Below, one piece after another: positions 52,855-62,318 of a stretch of DNA of 64,000 nt. Each line of letters starts with the position of its first letter. Positions within the stretch are counted from its first letter, which is position 1. The DNA is from an uncultured Clostridia bacterium (GTDB lineage: Bacteria > Bacillota > Clostridia > TANB77 > CAG-508). Below the pieces are notes generated by a model. The model made no database searches. It had not been told where the DNA came from and saw nothing but the letters and a program-made list of their open reading frames with translations. The stretch spans positions 1 to 64,000 of the forward strand of contig CAKOYU010000010.1 in the NCBI GenBank assembly GCA_934130975.1, given 5' to 3'. Made by a program: the position numbers and the translations under genes.

Positions 52855-53577
52855 ATGTTAACAATGAATCACACAGCAACTAAAGTACTTGCAATGCTTG
52901 AAAATGGAGAGGACCTCAGCAAGATTGACACAATCGTGTCTCAGCTGTTACTTCCGGATGCCATCCGTATGTACGGACCACGGCAGGTGTTCCACTTTAC
53001 AGAACATCCTGTCACAGGCAAATGTTCTAGTGTAGTTATTAAAACTACACCGAATCAGCTGAAGGGAATCAAAAACCATTTGGAAACAAACCTCCAGCCA
53101 GACATCCCGAAGGCTGCTGTAGATGAGATGTCTCATCCAGAAGTCTTTGCTGAACTTAATCCAGCATGGGTAGGTTCAGGATACGAGACACACTTGTATC
53201 AGGACATGGCATGGGATACCTGGATTAGAACACTCATCGACGTATCAGATCGCTTCAATGACAGATTTGTGTACAATCGAACAGGAAGAGTTGTTGACGG
53301 AGCAACACTCCGCAAAGACCTGTTTCCAATGGATGATTTATTCTTTATTGCAGTAGCAAAAAGAATTCAGACTGAATACGGCATCACCATTGATGCAGAC
53401 TGGTTCGAGAAACATGTTCATCAGAATCTCCTGCGAGACTATGATGAAGAATTGGCTGAGAACACATGGAAATATATTAATGTTCCAGAGCTCGACAAGC
53501 AGATCGTCCTTCCAGAGTTCGTAACACAGGAAGAAATTGAAGCTGAAATCGACAAGATCGTTGAAGCCAGCAAGTAA
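52855..53577 (+). CDS. Unknown protein with foreign base composition
   Basis: A 240-residue soluble protein with no recognised domain; Trp-containing stretches (LNPAWVGSGYETHLYQDMAW) and an acidic C-terminal helix (EEIEAEIDKIVEASK) are seen. Codons such as CTG, CGC, GAC and ATC are frequent, unlike the A/T-ending codons of all neighbours, so it was probably acquired from a source with higher GC. It has a perfect consensus promoter, an AAAGGAG site and its own terminator, which suggests strong, constitutive expression. The zinc-ribbon gene near 25 kb has a similar bias. Confidence 0.6.
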   Translation: MLTMNHTATKVLAMLENGEDLSKIDTIVSQLLLPDAIRMYGPRQVFHFTEHPVTGKCSSVVIKTTPNQLKGIKNHLETNLQPDIPKAAVDEMSHPEVFAELNPAWVGSGYETHLYQDMAWDTWIRTLIDVSDRFNDRFVYNRTGRVVDGATLRKDLFPMDDLFFIAVAKRIQTEYGITIDADWFEKHVHQNLLRDYDEELAENTWKYINVPELDKQIVLPEFVTQEEIEAEIDKIVEASK

Positions 53578-53601
53578 GTAACTTGTGAACCAAATCCTTT
53601 T

Positions 53602-53638
53602 ACAGGCAGAGATTAATTTCTCTGCCTGTTTTATTATT
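53602..53638 (+). terminator. Terminator of the GC-richer gene
   Basis: ACAGGCAGAG and CTCTGCCTGT flank a short A/T loop and are followed by TTTTATTATT. The stem may also end the convergent gene. Confidence 0.8.
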
Positions 53639-54944
53639 ATTTTTCAGTTTCCTCGGGTTCATTTTTACAAACCTTAACCTTTAAAATTCTCTTATCTTCA
53701 TACTCTTCAATTTTAAAAGTAAGTTCCTTTGTTTCTATTACAGGAAGTTCCTCCTCAGTAGGAATCCTTCCTAATTCCTCTTGTAAATATCCTGATAAAG
53801 TATCGTAATCCCCTTCTGGGATATTTGAACTTAACAATTTGTTTACATCATAAATTGGCATTTTTCCAGACACAATATATGTCTTATCATCTATTTTTTC
53901 ATATTCCTCTTCAATATCATCATATTCATCATAAATGTCGCCAACAATTTCTTCTAATATATCTTCCATTGTTATAAGTCCTGATGTTCCACCATATTCA
54001 TCTATTACAATTGCCATTTGTTTTTTGCTTTTTTGCAATTCTTTAAATATTTCATTTATTAATTTATTTTGAGATACAAAATAAGCTTCTTTCATTATAT
54101 TTTTAATTTTAAATGTTTTTTTAGTAATATTTTTAATTATATCTTTTACATACAAAATTCCTTTTATTTCGTCTATTGTTTCATCATAAACTGGAATTCT
54201 ACTATGTTTGCAATCATCTTTTATTATTTCTTCTAATAATTCTGCAGGACTTGTATTTATATCCACTGCAAATATGTCTGTTCTATGCGTCATTATCTCT
54301 GATGCTGTAATATCATTAAATTCAAATACATTATTTATATATTCTTTTTCGTCTTCTTGAATTGTTCCATCTTCTTTACCTTGGTCAACCATCATTTTAA
54401 TTTCTTCTTCTGTTACTATCTCTTCTTCATTTTCGCCTACTCCAAATATTTTTGATATTGCATTAGTTGTTACTGATAATAATTTTACAAATGGTGCTGT
54501 TATAACTGATATTGTTTTAATTACTCCAATGGTTGCAAATGCTATTTTCTCATAATGTTTCATTGCCAATCTTTTTGGAACTAATTCTCCAAATATGATT
54601 GTAAAAAATGATAAAATTATAGTTATTATTATTATTGATATATTTTGCCAAGCCACTATGCCTATTGGCATTAAATCATTTAATATTGGTGCTAATCTAG
54701 AGGCAAATGCATCTGATGCGAATGCACTTGATAAAAAGCCAGCTAATGTTATTCCTATTTGTATTGTTGATAAAAACTTACTTGGTGTCTCTAACATCTT
54801 TTGTATTTGTTGTGCTCTTTTGTTGCCTTCTTTAGCTTGTTTTTCTATTTTAGCATCATTTAATGCTATATATGCAATTTCACTTGCAGCAAAAAATGCA
54901 TTTAATGCAATTAATATTATTAACACTATTATTTGTGTAATCAT
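53637..54944 (-). CDS. CorC/HlyC family CBS-domain membrane protein
   Basis: A 435-residue protein with an N-terminal DUF21 membrane domain (ITQIIVLIILIALNAFFAAS, SEIAYIALNDAKIEKQA, PSKFLSTIQIGITLAGFLSS), two CBS domains (IMTHRTDIFAVD, then GLITMEDILEEIVGDIYDEY) and a CorC_HlyC C-terminal domain. Relatives are linked to Mg2+ and Co2+ efflux or resistance. It does not match hemolysins in function. It follows the GGDEF gene, 16 bp apart on the same strand. With the MgtA-like pump it is the second gene for magnesium homeostasis in the window. Confidence 0.93.
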   Translation of the reverse strand: MITQIIVLIILIALNAFFAASEIAYIALNDAKIEKQAKEGNKRAQQIQKMLETPSKFLSTIQIGITLAGFLSSAFASDAFASRLAPILNDLMPIGIVAWQNISIIIITIILSFFTIIFGELVPKRLAMKHYEKIAFATIGVIKTISVITAPFVKLLSVTTNAISKIFGVGENEEEIVTEEEIKMMVDQGKEDGTIQEDEKEYINNVFEFNDITASEIMTHRTDIFAVDINTSPAELLEEIIKDDCKHSRIPVYDETIDEIKGILYVKDIIKNITKKTFKIKNIMKEAYFVSQNKLINEIFKELQKSKKQMAIVIDEYGGTSGLITMEDILEEIVGDIYDEYDDIEEEYEKIDDKTYIVSGKMPIYDVNKLLSSNIPEGDYDTLSGYLQEELGRIPTEEELPVIETKELTFKIEEYEDKRILKVKVCKNEPEETEK

Positions 54945-54960
54945 TTATTATTTTTTCCCC

Positions 54961-55890
54961 CTAATGAGTTTGTCTTCTATCTATTGCATAACTACTTCCC
55001 ATAATTGATTTTGCAACATGTTTTACTTGTGCTCCGACATCACCAATTTCTAGTATATTACTAAATCTTCCTTTTTCTACAATTACCACACCTATTGAAA
55101 TTGATGTTAGTGCAAATTGTTCTATTATTCCCTTTCTATTTGCAACTTCTATATATCCTTTTTCTAAATCTTCTTCTGTAAAAAACTTTGTTACATTTGT
55201 ATCAAAATAAGCAATAATAGATTGACATATTTTGTCAACTTCTTCTGTTGGCACTATTGCAACAAAGTCATCTCCACCAATGTGTCCTACAAATGCATCC
55301 TCTGGAAACATTTCATGTACACATTTTACAATTGTTTGTGCAGTAAATTCTATTATTTGGTCTCCCTTTAAAAATCCATATACATCATTATATGCTTTAA
55401 AATTGTCTAAGTCTAAATACAATACAGAAAATCCAATATCTTTTGATATTCTCTTTTTTAATTCTGCATGTATTTGCACATTTCCTGGAAGCCCAGTTAA
55501 TGGGCTTATTTTTCTATTAATATTTAATAATCTATTTAAGTTTTTAACTGTGTAATATAAGTAATCTGCATCTACCGGTTTCTTTATATAGTATTCTACA
55601 GATTGACTTAATACATTCAATTTATGTTGTCTATTTGTATTTGATGATACTACAATTATTGGAGTTATTTGATTATCTTCATCTGTCCTGATTTTTTTAC
55701 ATACTTCTATTACATCTCTGTCTATTGCATCTTCATTTATTATTATTAAAAATGGTATATTTTTTAATGCAATATCTATTTGTTCTGTTCTTACACCTAT
55801 AAATTTAAAAGATTTCTCTTTTTTAAATAATTCTTCAAATATAGGTAATGAAGATTCATCATCATCTATTATATATATTTCTTGTACCAT
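54961..55890 (-). CDS. Receiver-GGDEF protein (diguanylate cyclase type)
   Basis: A 309-residue protein. Residues 1-120 are receiver-like, with an acidic pocket at IYIIDDDESS, but the phosphoacceptor position reads LIIINEDAI in place of an LxxD, so it may not be phosphorylated. The C-terminal GGDEF domain has FSVLYLDLDNFKAYNDVYGF for metal and substrate and HIGGDDFVAI as the active-site loop, so it could make cyclic di-GMP. GGDDF is a tolerated variant. It is between the Ig-like membrane protein and the CorC-type gene on one strand. Confidence 0.85.
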   Translation of the reverse strand: MVQEIYIIDDDESSLPIFEELFKKEKSFKFIGVRTEQIDIALKNIPFLIIINEDAIDRDVIEVCKKIRTDEDNQITPIIVVSSNTNRQHKLNVLSQSVEYYIKKPVDADYLYYTVKNLNRLLNINRKISPLTGLPGNVQIHAELKKRISKDIGFSVLYLDLDNFKAYNDVYGFLKGDQIIEFTAQTIVKCVHEMFPEDAFVGHIGGDDFVAIVPTEEVDKICQSIIAYFDTNVTKFFTEEDLEKGYIEVANRKGIIEQFALTSISIGVVIVEKGRFSNILEIGDVGAQVKHVAKSIMGSSYAIDRRQTH

Positions 55891-55901
55891 AAATCTTTCT
55901 C

Positions 55902-56825
55902 CTATTTATTATCAAATTTTACTCTTGATGTTTTTTGTAATCCATTTTTATTTGTAACAGTTACTATTAAAGTATTTGTTTCACCTTCTGTCATTACTAA
56001 ATCATTATGATATTTTGTATCATTTACATTTATTGTCTCTTTTGTTCCACCATTATGTGTTAATTCTACTGTTCTAATTAATTCATCATCTTCTGCATCT
56101 ATTACAAATGCTACCTTTCCCTCTACATAGTCTGGCTTTATTGTTAATGTTGGCTCAGTATCTCCAACTACTTTTTGCTCTTTTTTAGCTTCCATATTAT
56201 TTTCGTCTACAACTGTTATTTTTAATAAATGTTCTCCTTTTGGTGCATTTATTATTCCTTCATATGATTTATTAGCAACTTCTATTTTTTGTTCTTCTCC
56301 GTCATCCCAATTATATAATATATAACTTATTTCTACTTCACTTGTTGAAGTTAATTGTACTCCATTTGATACGGCTTCCAATTTTATTACTGGAATATTT
56401 CCTGCTTTATATTGCTTTTCATATGTTACTGATTCTCCATTTTCTTCTGTTATTGTAACTGTTAATTTATTTTCGCCACCTGGTAAGTCTATGGTTTCTG
56501 ATATGTTTTTTTGATTATTTTCTTCTATAACCTTTTGTTCTTCATCATTCCATTTATATGCTATTTTAGTTATTCCTCTTATATGTTTTACATTAATTTC
56601 AATAGTATTGTTATCATCATTTCTATTTATTTCCACTTGTGGTTTTGTATTTGCCTCAACAACTTCATTTATTTTATCTTTTGCATATACACTACAACTT
56701 ATCATGCATATTCCTAATATAATTATACATATTGAAAAAAATGATACAATTGCCTTTACTGGTAATACTTTTTTTTCTTTTTTTATCTTTATTTTTTCTT
56801 CTCCTGTAATTAATATCTGATTCAC
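55902..56825 (-). CDS. Membrane-anchored protein with Ig-like repeats
   Basis: A 307-residue protein with a basic cytoplasmic N-terminus, one membrane helix (IVSFFSICIIILGICMISC) and an extracytoplasmic part of three beta-sandwich-like repeats. The repeats share YKWNDEEQKVIEE / YNWDDGEEQKIEV and LPGGENKLTVTITEENG / APKGEHLLKITVVDENN. It is not recognised as a named family. It is next to, and on the same strand as, the large surface protein, from which it is separated by a terminator. It lies 11 bp from the GGDEF gene, so they may be co-expressed. Confidence 0.6.
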   Translation of the reverse strand: MNQILITGEEKIKIKKEKKVLPVKAIVSFFSICIIILGICMISCSVYAKDKINEVVEANTKPQVEINRNDDNNTIEINVKHIRGITKIAYKWNDEEQKVIEENNQKNISETIDLPGGENKLTVTITEENGESVTYEKQYKAGNIPVIKLEAVSNGVQLTSTSEVEISYILYNWDDGEEQKIEVANKSYEGIINAPKGEHLLKITVVDENNMEAKKEQKVVGDTEPTLTIKPDYVEGKVAFVIDAEDDELIRTVELTHNGGTKETINVNDTKYHNDLVMTEGETNTLIVTVTNKNGLQKTSRVKFDNK

Positions 56826-56895
56826 AAAATCACCTCATAACTATTCTTGCTCGATTATATCATAAGCATTTTTAGTTGTAAATATTTATTACAGA

Positions 56896-56931
56896 AAAAC
56901 TGTCAGAAGGTGCATCCCATCTGACAGTTTT
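56896..56931. terminator. Bidirectional terminator
   Basis: AAAACTGTCAGA and TCTGACAGTTTT flank a 12-nt loop, just after the stop codon of the large surface protein gene on the minus strand. Confidence 0.8.
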
Positions 56932-56934
56932 ATA

Positions 56935-59900
56935 TTATATTATGAATTTTTTAATAAGAACAACTCCTACTAAAACTATTGCTAATAATCCTGTTGCTAA
57001 TGTAAAGTATGTTTTTACTATACCTGTTGTTATTGCCAATATAACTTTTGCTATATCTATATCATCTTCTCCTTCTTTTCTATTATCTGGTGTTGAATCC
57101 CTATCTGGTACACCATATTCATTTTTATCTTGAGAAATTTCTGCTGTATTAGTTTTTAATGCCAAGTTATCTGGCCCATTAATCCAAGTAAGTATAACTT
57201 CTACTGTTGCACTTTCTCCCGGCTGTAATAGTGTATTTTCTAATTGACTTGTTGCTATTACATTATCTCCTTTTTCAGTCCATAATGGATTATCTGAAGC
57301 TTCAAATTTTAATCCTTCTGGTATATAGTCTTTAATTTCTGTTGCATATCCTGGAATATCACCTTCGTTAGTAATTGTTATTCCATAACCAAATTTTACT
57401 ACAACTTGATTTAATTTCTTTTTATGTAATTCTACTTTAACTACTGGTTCTGGATTTTCATGGCCATTATATCCTGTATTAGATACTTTTTCTTTTCCAT
57501 CTTCAATAACTATTACTTTTGATACGAATTTTAACAATGCTAAATCAAAATATTCAACTTTAACATTTTCTACATCTTGATCGTCTTCGCCTTCATTCCA
57601 TTCTCCTGGTACTGAATCAATATCTTTTATTGGATCTCCATTCTCGTCACTATCATCTGATATTTGAGCATGGTTTGTAATTATTGTAGTATTTGAGTTT
57701 GGATCTTTTACTTTAAATGCTATTTTTACATCTTTGTAATTTAAGTCTGTTCCATTAAATGCTTTTATTAGTTTATCTGTTCCATTATTTTTTGCTAAAT
57801 ATGTAGTTTTAATTTTTACTGCTTCTTCTGGATTTGTTGTTTCTTTTCCATCTTTATCATACATTTTCCACATATAATTAACATTTGTTTCTTCATCTGG
57901 TAAATATTCTAAATAATCTGGAATATCGTCTTCTATTTCACTTGCATATCCATCAATATTACCTTCATTAAATATTCTTAATGTGTATATTATTGTGTCA
58001 TCTACATGTACTGTTAATGGATCTTTACTATGTTCATATGTAATTTTTCCATTTTCAATATTTGGTTGTGGCACTCTTGATGTTACTTCTTTTCCTTGTA
58101 CTTCTGTTATAAATTTTCTTAAAGCTAAGTCAAAGTTTAATTTAGCATTTTCTACTTGATATGGAATCTTTTCTTCATTGTAACTATCTTTGTTTATTAC
58201 AACTTCAATTGGACCACTATGTTTTTTATATCCTGCTGGTGCTTCAATTTCTGCTACCCAATATTTTGTACTTGCTTGGTCAGCATCATATTCATATGTT
58301 CCATTTGGAGTCTTATTACTTTCATTAGACTTCGCATCTCCACCATATTGTAGACCTGTGAATCTAACAATACCTTTTTCGTCTGATTCTGCTGTTGCAA
58401 TTACATTTTTATTATTTTTTGCATCTTCTTCTGTTGCATATATTCCAAATTTAGCTCCTGCTAATGAAACTTTTTGATCATTTGCAACATAGTATTTATA
58501 TAATGTTACTCCACCTGTATGAACTTCTGGTTTTTCTGATTCTTTTACAACTTTATTATCACTTGCTGAATTTTTATATTCAAGTTTTGCTTGGTTTTCT
58601 ATTTGTTCACCCATTGCTGCTAATAATTTTCCATTCTCATCTTTAGCAAATGTTGTTTTAAATGTTACTTGAATTTTTTCTCCAGCATTATTTCTTATTT
58701 TATCAGAAGCATTCATAGAATTATCTGTATCTATAAATGTTAATGTCATTGTTCCTGAATTTGTTTTATCTTTAACTCCTGATTCATTTTCTGTATAAGT
58801 TATTTTATAGTCTGTTCCTTCTGTTAATTTAGAATTTCCAGCTTTAACTGAAACATTTTCTATTCCTTCAAATTTTAATCTATAATCAATATCATCAACT
58901 ATATCATAGAATTTGTATTCATCAATATTTTTTGGAATATCTGATTCTATTACCCAAGTATGTACTTCATCTGCATTATATCCAGAATCTTGGTTTGTAA
59001 CGTCTTTTACTCCTTTATGTATGTCAGGATTTTTATAGTTTTTAACTTCAACATATATATTTCCGTCATCATTTAAATATACATTTGCATCTTTATTTCC
59101 AGTTATATCATTTCCTTTTGAATCTACTACAGTATATTTCATACTCTTTTCATATCCTGAACCATCATCTTTTATTTTTTTAGAAACTGTTATTGTTATT
59201 GTTCCATCAAATTCACAATATTCATCTGGTGCTTTTGTTTCTTTTATAACATATACATCATCTGTTAAATGGTCTGCATCAACTGGCATATCTTTAGCAA
59301 TTGTTAATCTACCAGTTATTTCTTTTTCTTCTGTTTGACCATTTGTTGTTACTTCAAATTTCGCTGTTGAATTTAATTGTTCACCATCTTTGTCTTCTTT
59401 TATTAAAACTAAATCATATTTTCCTGGTGCTCTAACTTTAATTCTTTCAAAATCTTCATCATCTTCAAAGTCTCTATCTGGATTTACGAAGTTGTCTGGT
59501 GTTGAATCTATATCATCTATTGGATTTCCATTTTCATCACTATCATCAGCTATTTGAGCATAATTTACTAATACTCTATCAGATGTCGCATTTTCTGTTA
59601 CTCTACATAGTACTTGTGCATCTAAATAATCTGGATTTTCTGGATTTGTTGTGCTTATAGCTCCATCTTTCTTTAATGCATTTAAAAGATTTGCTTTATA
59701 ATTTGCATCTCCTTCTACTGCATTTAATTCAGCCCCTTGACCTTTAGCAAACCATGTTGTTGAAACAACTTGTCTTCCATCTGAATCTATTCCATCAAGA
59801 TTCCATTTTCCATTATATTCTTCATTACCAACAACAAATTCTAGTCCTATTGGTAATGTGTCTTTTATTTTGCTTGCATATCCATTAACTTCACCTTCAT

Positions 59901-62205
59901 TATATACTCTAATTGTATATAGTACATAATCTCCAGGTTCTACTATTAATGCTTCTTTATCATCTTGTTTATATGTTATTTTTCCTGTTTCTTTATTTAT
60001 GTTTGTTGCTACTGGTGCTCTTAAATATGTTCCATCAATATTTTTATTATCTGTTACATATTCTCCATTTTCAATTGTTTGATCTTTACTTATTGCTGCA
60101 ATATGTTTAAATAATGCTAAGTCAAATATTTTTTCTTCTGGCATTATTACTAATTTTTCAAAATCGTCATCATCTTGTTGGCCTTCATAATGATATTTAC
60201 TATCTGTTAAGTCATCTTTATTATTTGAGTTTCCTTTATAGTTTGACATGTTGTCTTTATTTACATTTGGTTTTGTACTTGGTTCTGAATCTCTATCAGC
60301 ACCTTTTTGATTTGTAATTGTAGTTTTGTCATCTGAATTATATTCTTCATCTATCCATGCAACATTTGTCAATACTATTTGATTTTTTGTATCTGGCTCT
60401 TGTGCTACTTTACATTTTATCTCCATTGTTTCATAATCCAAATTCCCTTCTGTATAAGCATTTAATGTTTTTGCTGGATTTTCTGTTGTATTAACTATTG
60501 TTAATGTTATTTGATTTGTTACAGTATTATATGCTAATTTGTAAGTATTTTTTGTATTACCTGATTTATCTTTTGATATGACTGTTGATGAATTATTTGG
60601 TGAATTTATTAATCCTGTTGGTAATTGGTCTACTACTTTTGTAGCATATCCTGCTTTATTTCCTTCATTATAGATTGAAATATTATATGTTACTTCATCT
60701 TTATCTTTAACTGTTACTGGATCTTTTCTATGTTTATATGTAGCAGTTGTTCCTGTTTTTAATGTTGATAAATCTATATTGGGAACTCTTGTATTTGATA
60801 CATTTGTGCTATTTACTTGTGTTATATATTTACGTAATGCTAAATCAAATTCTTCTGGTTGTGCTTCAAATTCTGTCGGTACAGTTTCTTGTTTTCTTGT
60901 TACTTCTACAATTGGTTGTTCTGCTTTTAGTTTTATTGAATCTGAATCTTCTGTTCCATTTAGCCATAATGTTTTCTTTGTTGTTTCTTGTGTTACATTG
61001 ATTTTTACATTTACTTTTTCTATTCCATCTCTTGGAACTGATATGTAAAATTCTCCTTTTCCTATAAGGTTTTGTATGTTTTGTTGGTTTAATTCAGTTC
61101 CTTTACTATCTGTAAATTTATATCCTGTAATTTTATTATTACTTTGGTTTGTTACTTCTATTGCTACTGTTCCTGATGTTGATCCTTCTATTTTTATTGG
61201 ACCTACTACATAGTTTGAACCAACTCTTGTTGTTGTTAATCTATATTTACCATTTGAGTTTTGTGTTAGACCTATTGTGTTTATTGTTGTTCCTTTATTT
61301 ATTGTATAATTATTTTCAGCTGTATATTGATTTGCATTTTTTGCAGCTGCATCAATTAAATAATTATATAATACCATGGCTTGTTCATTTCTAAGTGCTC
61401 CAATGTCAGTTGTTGCAAACTTATTATAATCTGATAATGCTTGATATGTTGTTCCATCTGTTGATATATTTAACCAATCTACTGAATCTTTTTTATTGAA
61501 TACTGCATCATTTGTTTTGTCTTCCATATAGTTTGTATAATACCATATTACCGCTCTTTGTATTGCTTTTATATCTGAATCTTTTATTAAATTTGCTTCA
61601 TTATATTCTGCTGCTCCTGATACTAAATTACTATAATCATAACCTTCAACAGCTTCATAATAATACATATTTTCTGTTGAATCATATTTAATTCCAATCT
61701 TATTTAAAAATTCTTTTTTATCAGTTTGCCCTTCTATATATGAATTGTCTAATATCCATAATAATTCTCTATAATGACCTTCTTCTGTTAATAGTTTTTT
61801 TACTACACTATCTGCATCATTACTGTTTCCTACGATTTTATTTAGTAAATTTTGTCTATCTGCCTGTAAATCATATGATAAATTATATGCAACTTTTGTG
61901 TCTTTGTTATTATTCCATGATTCACCATAATTAGCTTTTATACAATATAAATTTCTTTGTTCTCTACTAGCACTTGTAGCACTAGCTGAATCATATGTAG
62001 TGATATTCCATATGTATGCATTTGTTGCTGGATGTCCAGCATCTGTAGTTGGATTTCCTATTGCATATCCTATCCCCTTTGTATCAAGTTTAGTTAAATT
62101 AACATATATTGTTTCTCCTGTATTAGCATAACTTATTATATAGCTTAATAAAAATGCTATTATTGCCATCACTATTACTACTAAACAAACCTTTTTATTT
62201 TTCAT
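56935..62205 (-). CDS. Giant surface protein with thioester-like and SpaA/DUF11 domains
   Basis: A 1756-residue secreted protein. The signal helix is VCLVVIVMAIIAFLLSYII. The head domain (about 30-300) has C88 in YCIKANYG and Q216 in IQRAVIWYYTN, the Cys-Gln pair expected of an adhesive thioester domain. The stalk has four DUF11-like repeats starting FDLALRK or FDLALLK (near residues 455, 695, 1330 and 1545) and SpaA/Cna-B domains with E-box-like turns (VIKETKAPDEYCEF, AEIEAPAGYKKH), suited to isopeptide bonds. It ends with a membrane helix (TLATGLLAIVLVGVVLIKKF) and no LPXTG, so it is membrane-anchored rather than sortase-linked. It is likely an adhesin. Confidence 0.8.
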   Translation of the reverse strand: MKNKKVCLVVIVMAIIAFLLSYIISYANTGETIYVNLTKLDTKGIGYAIGNPTTDAGHPATNAYIWNITTYDSASATSASREQRNLYCIKANYGESWNNNKDTKVAYNLSYDLQADRQNLLNKIVGNSNDADSVVKKLLTEEGHYRELLWILDNSYIEGQTDKKEFLNKIGIKYDSTENMYYYEAVEGYDYSNLVSGAAEYNEANLIKDSDIKAIQRAVIWYYTNYMEDKTNDAVFNKKDSVDWLNISTDGTTYQALSDYNKFATTDIGALRNEQAMVLYNYLIDAAAKNANQYTAENNYTINKGTTINTIGLTQNSNGKYRLTTTRVGSNYVVGPIKIEGSTSGTVAIEVTNQSNNKITGYKFTDSKGTELNQQNIQNLIGKGEFYISVPRDGIEKVNVKINVTQETTKKTLWLNGTEDSDSIKLKAEQPIVEVTRKQETVPTEFEAQPEEFDLALRKYITQVNSTNVSNTRVPNIDLSTLKTGTTATYKHRKDPVTVKDKDEVTYNISIYNEGNKAGYATKVVDQLPTGLINSPNNSSTVISKDKSGNTKNTYKLAYNTVTNQITLTIVNTTENPAKTLNAYTEGNLDYETMEIKCKVAQEPDTKNQIVLTNVAWIDEEYNSDDKTTITNQKGADRDSEPSTKPNVNKDNMSNYKGNSNNKDDLTDSKYHYEGQQDDDDFEKLVIMPEEKIFDLALFKHIAAISKDQTIENGEYVTDNKNIDGTYLRAPVATNINKETGKITYKQDDKEALIVEPGDYVLYTIRVYNEGEVNGYASKIKDTLPIGLEFVVGNEEYNGKWNLDGIDSDGRQVVSTTWFAKGQGAELNAVEGDANYKANLLNALKKDGAISTTNPENPDYLDAQVLCRVTENATSDRVLVNYAQIADDSDENGNPIDDIDSTPDNFVNPDRDFEDDEDFERIKVRAPGKYDLVLIKEDKDGEQLNSTAKFEVTTNGQTEEKEITGRLTIAKDMPVDADHLTDDVYVIKETKAPDEYCEFDGTITITVSKKIKDDGSGYEKSMKYTVVDSKGNDITGNKDANVYLNDDGNIYVEVKNYKNPDIHKGVKDVTNQDSGYNADEVHTWVIESDIPKNIDEYKFYDIVDDIDYRLKFEGIENVSVKAGNSKLTEGTDYKITYTENESGVKDKTNSGTMTLTFIDTDNSMNASDKIRNNAGEKIQVTFKTTFAKDENGKLLAAMGEQIENQAKLEYKNSASDNKVVKESEKPEVHTGGVTLYKYYVANDQKVSLAGAKFGIYATEEDAKNNKNVIATAESDEKGIVRFTGLQYGGDAKSNESNKTPNGTYEYDADQASTKYWVAEIEAPAGYKKHSGPIEVVINKDSYNEEKIPYQVENAKLNFDLALRKFITEVQGKEVTSRVPQPNIENGKITYEHSKDPLTVHVDDTIIYTLRIFNEGNIDGYASEIEDDIPDYLEYLPDEETNVNYMWKMYDKDGKETTNPEEAVKIKTTYLAKNNGTDKLIKAFNGTDLNYKDVKIAFKVKDPNSNTTIITNHAQISDDSDENGDPIKDIDSVPGEWNEGEDDQDVENVKVEYFDLALLKFVSKVIVIEDGKEKVSNTGYNGHENPEPVVKVELHKKKLNQVVVKFGYGITITNEGDIPGYATEIKDYIPEGLKFEASDNPLWTEKGDNVIATSQLENTLLQPGESATVEVILTWINGPDNLALKTNTAEISQDKNEYGVPDRDSTPDNRKEGEDDIDIAKVILAITTGIVKTYFTLATGLLAIVLVGVVLIKKFII

Positions 62206-62318
62206 TTAATTCATCCTTTCTCTTTCCGAGTTTCATACATTATCTATTATACTTCTTTTTATGAATAAAATCAATATTTTTACATATATTTTATTGATTT
62301 TCTTTTGGAGGTTTTAGT

